Origin: Terriglobales bacterium | GTDB taxonomy: Bacteria > Acidobacteriota > Terriglobia > Terriglobales > Acidobacteriaceae | Assembly (NCBI GenBank): GCA_025934735.1 | Contig: JAICWP010000002.1 | Coordinates: 1-64,000, forward strand | Direction of reading: 5' to 3' | Length of the DNA: 64,000 nucleotides | In this document: piece by piece, positions 63,960 to 64,000 of the stretch | Numbering within the stretch: the stretch's first letter is position 1 | How the letters are laid out: each line of letters begins with the position of its first letter | Made by a program: the position numbers and the translations under genes | The notes under the pieces: model-generated | The model's database searches: none | What the model was told of the DNA's origin: nothing | The model's input: the letters and a program-made list of their open reading frames with translations, nothing else

Positions 63960-64000
63960 CCTGCGGGTGTGCCGAAAGATTGCTGGCGTGTCAGCATCAA

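Overview
The window is a high-GC (about 60 percent by eye) bacterial chromosome segment. Protein sequences and gene order suggest an Acidobacteriota member, possibly Terriglobia/Koribacter-like. That placement is inference from family resemblance and operon layout. There is no rRNA gene in the window to test it with, and I recognise no tRNA gene.

Region 1 (1-17.9 kb) is the end of the str operon (3' end of tuf) followed by an almost uninterrupted S10-spc-alpha ribosomal superoperon: rpsJ-rplC-rplD-rplW-rplB-rpsS-rplV-rpsC-rplP-rpmC-rpsQ-rplN-rplX-rplE-rpsZ-rpsH-rplF-rplR-rpsE-rpmD-rplO-secY-adk-map-infA-rpmJ-rpsM-rpsK-rpsD-rpoA-rplQ. It ends at a clear intrinsic terminator at 17884-17914. The superoperon is unusual in that many of its intergenic gaps are filled by short-word repeat hairpins.

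Region 2 (17.9-29.9 kb) is accessory: a DinB-like protein, a small anchored protein, an MFS transporter facing a VanZ-like protein, guaB, and a run of large polytopic membrane proteins (YfhO-like, a GT-C transferase, a GT87-like transferase, and a decayed GT87-like pseudogene), then an SDR oxidoreductase. The 25.3-29.1 kb part looks lower in GC and contains the only long gap without a convincing gene.

Region 3 (30.0-37.3 kb) is the translation-initiation and RNA-maturation operon rimP-nusA-infB-ylxP-rbfA-nrnA, with a terminator-like hairpin in the rimP leader and no ylxR or L7Ae-like gene between nusA and infB. Region 4 (37.3-64 kb) holds mostly independent metabolic and envelope genes: an ArnT-like transferase, a GNAT protein, an M24 peptidase coupled to two small membrane proteins, holB, an S9 peptidase, a CGNR zinc-finger protein coupled to an AlkA-type glycosylase, an EamA transporter, an acyl-CoA mutase large subunit, a GT2 transferase, a TolC-like protein divergent from truA, an aldehyde dehydrogenase, a zinc-ribbon-like protein, an HMGL-like enzyme, an M20 peptidase-amidohydrolase-small membrane protein operon, and a DegP/HtrA protease.

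The most interesting signal is non-coding. A set of intergenic elements, each built from degenerate tandem copies of one 5-9 base word (for example GTAATTG, AGCTAAG, GAACTGAG, GTACTGG, TTGACGAT, CACGGAG), often has the reverse complement of the same words on the other side of a loop. More than twenty occur here, several filling a whole intergenic gap, and at least four supply the Shine-Dalgarno sequence of a ribosomal protein gene at the same 8-base spacing. A second class consists of compact GC-rich palindromes (50821-50916, 58468-58638, and possibly within the MFS gene at 19953-20030).
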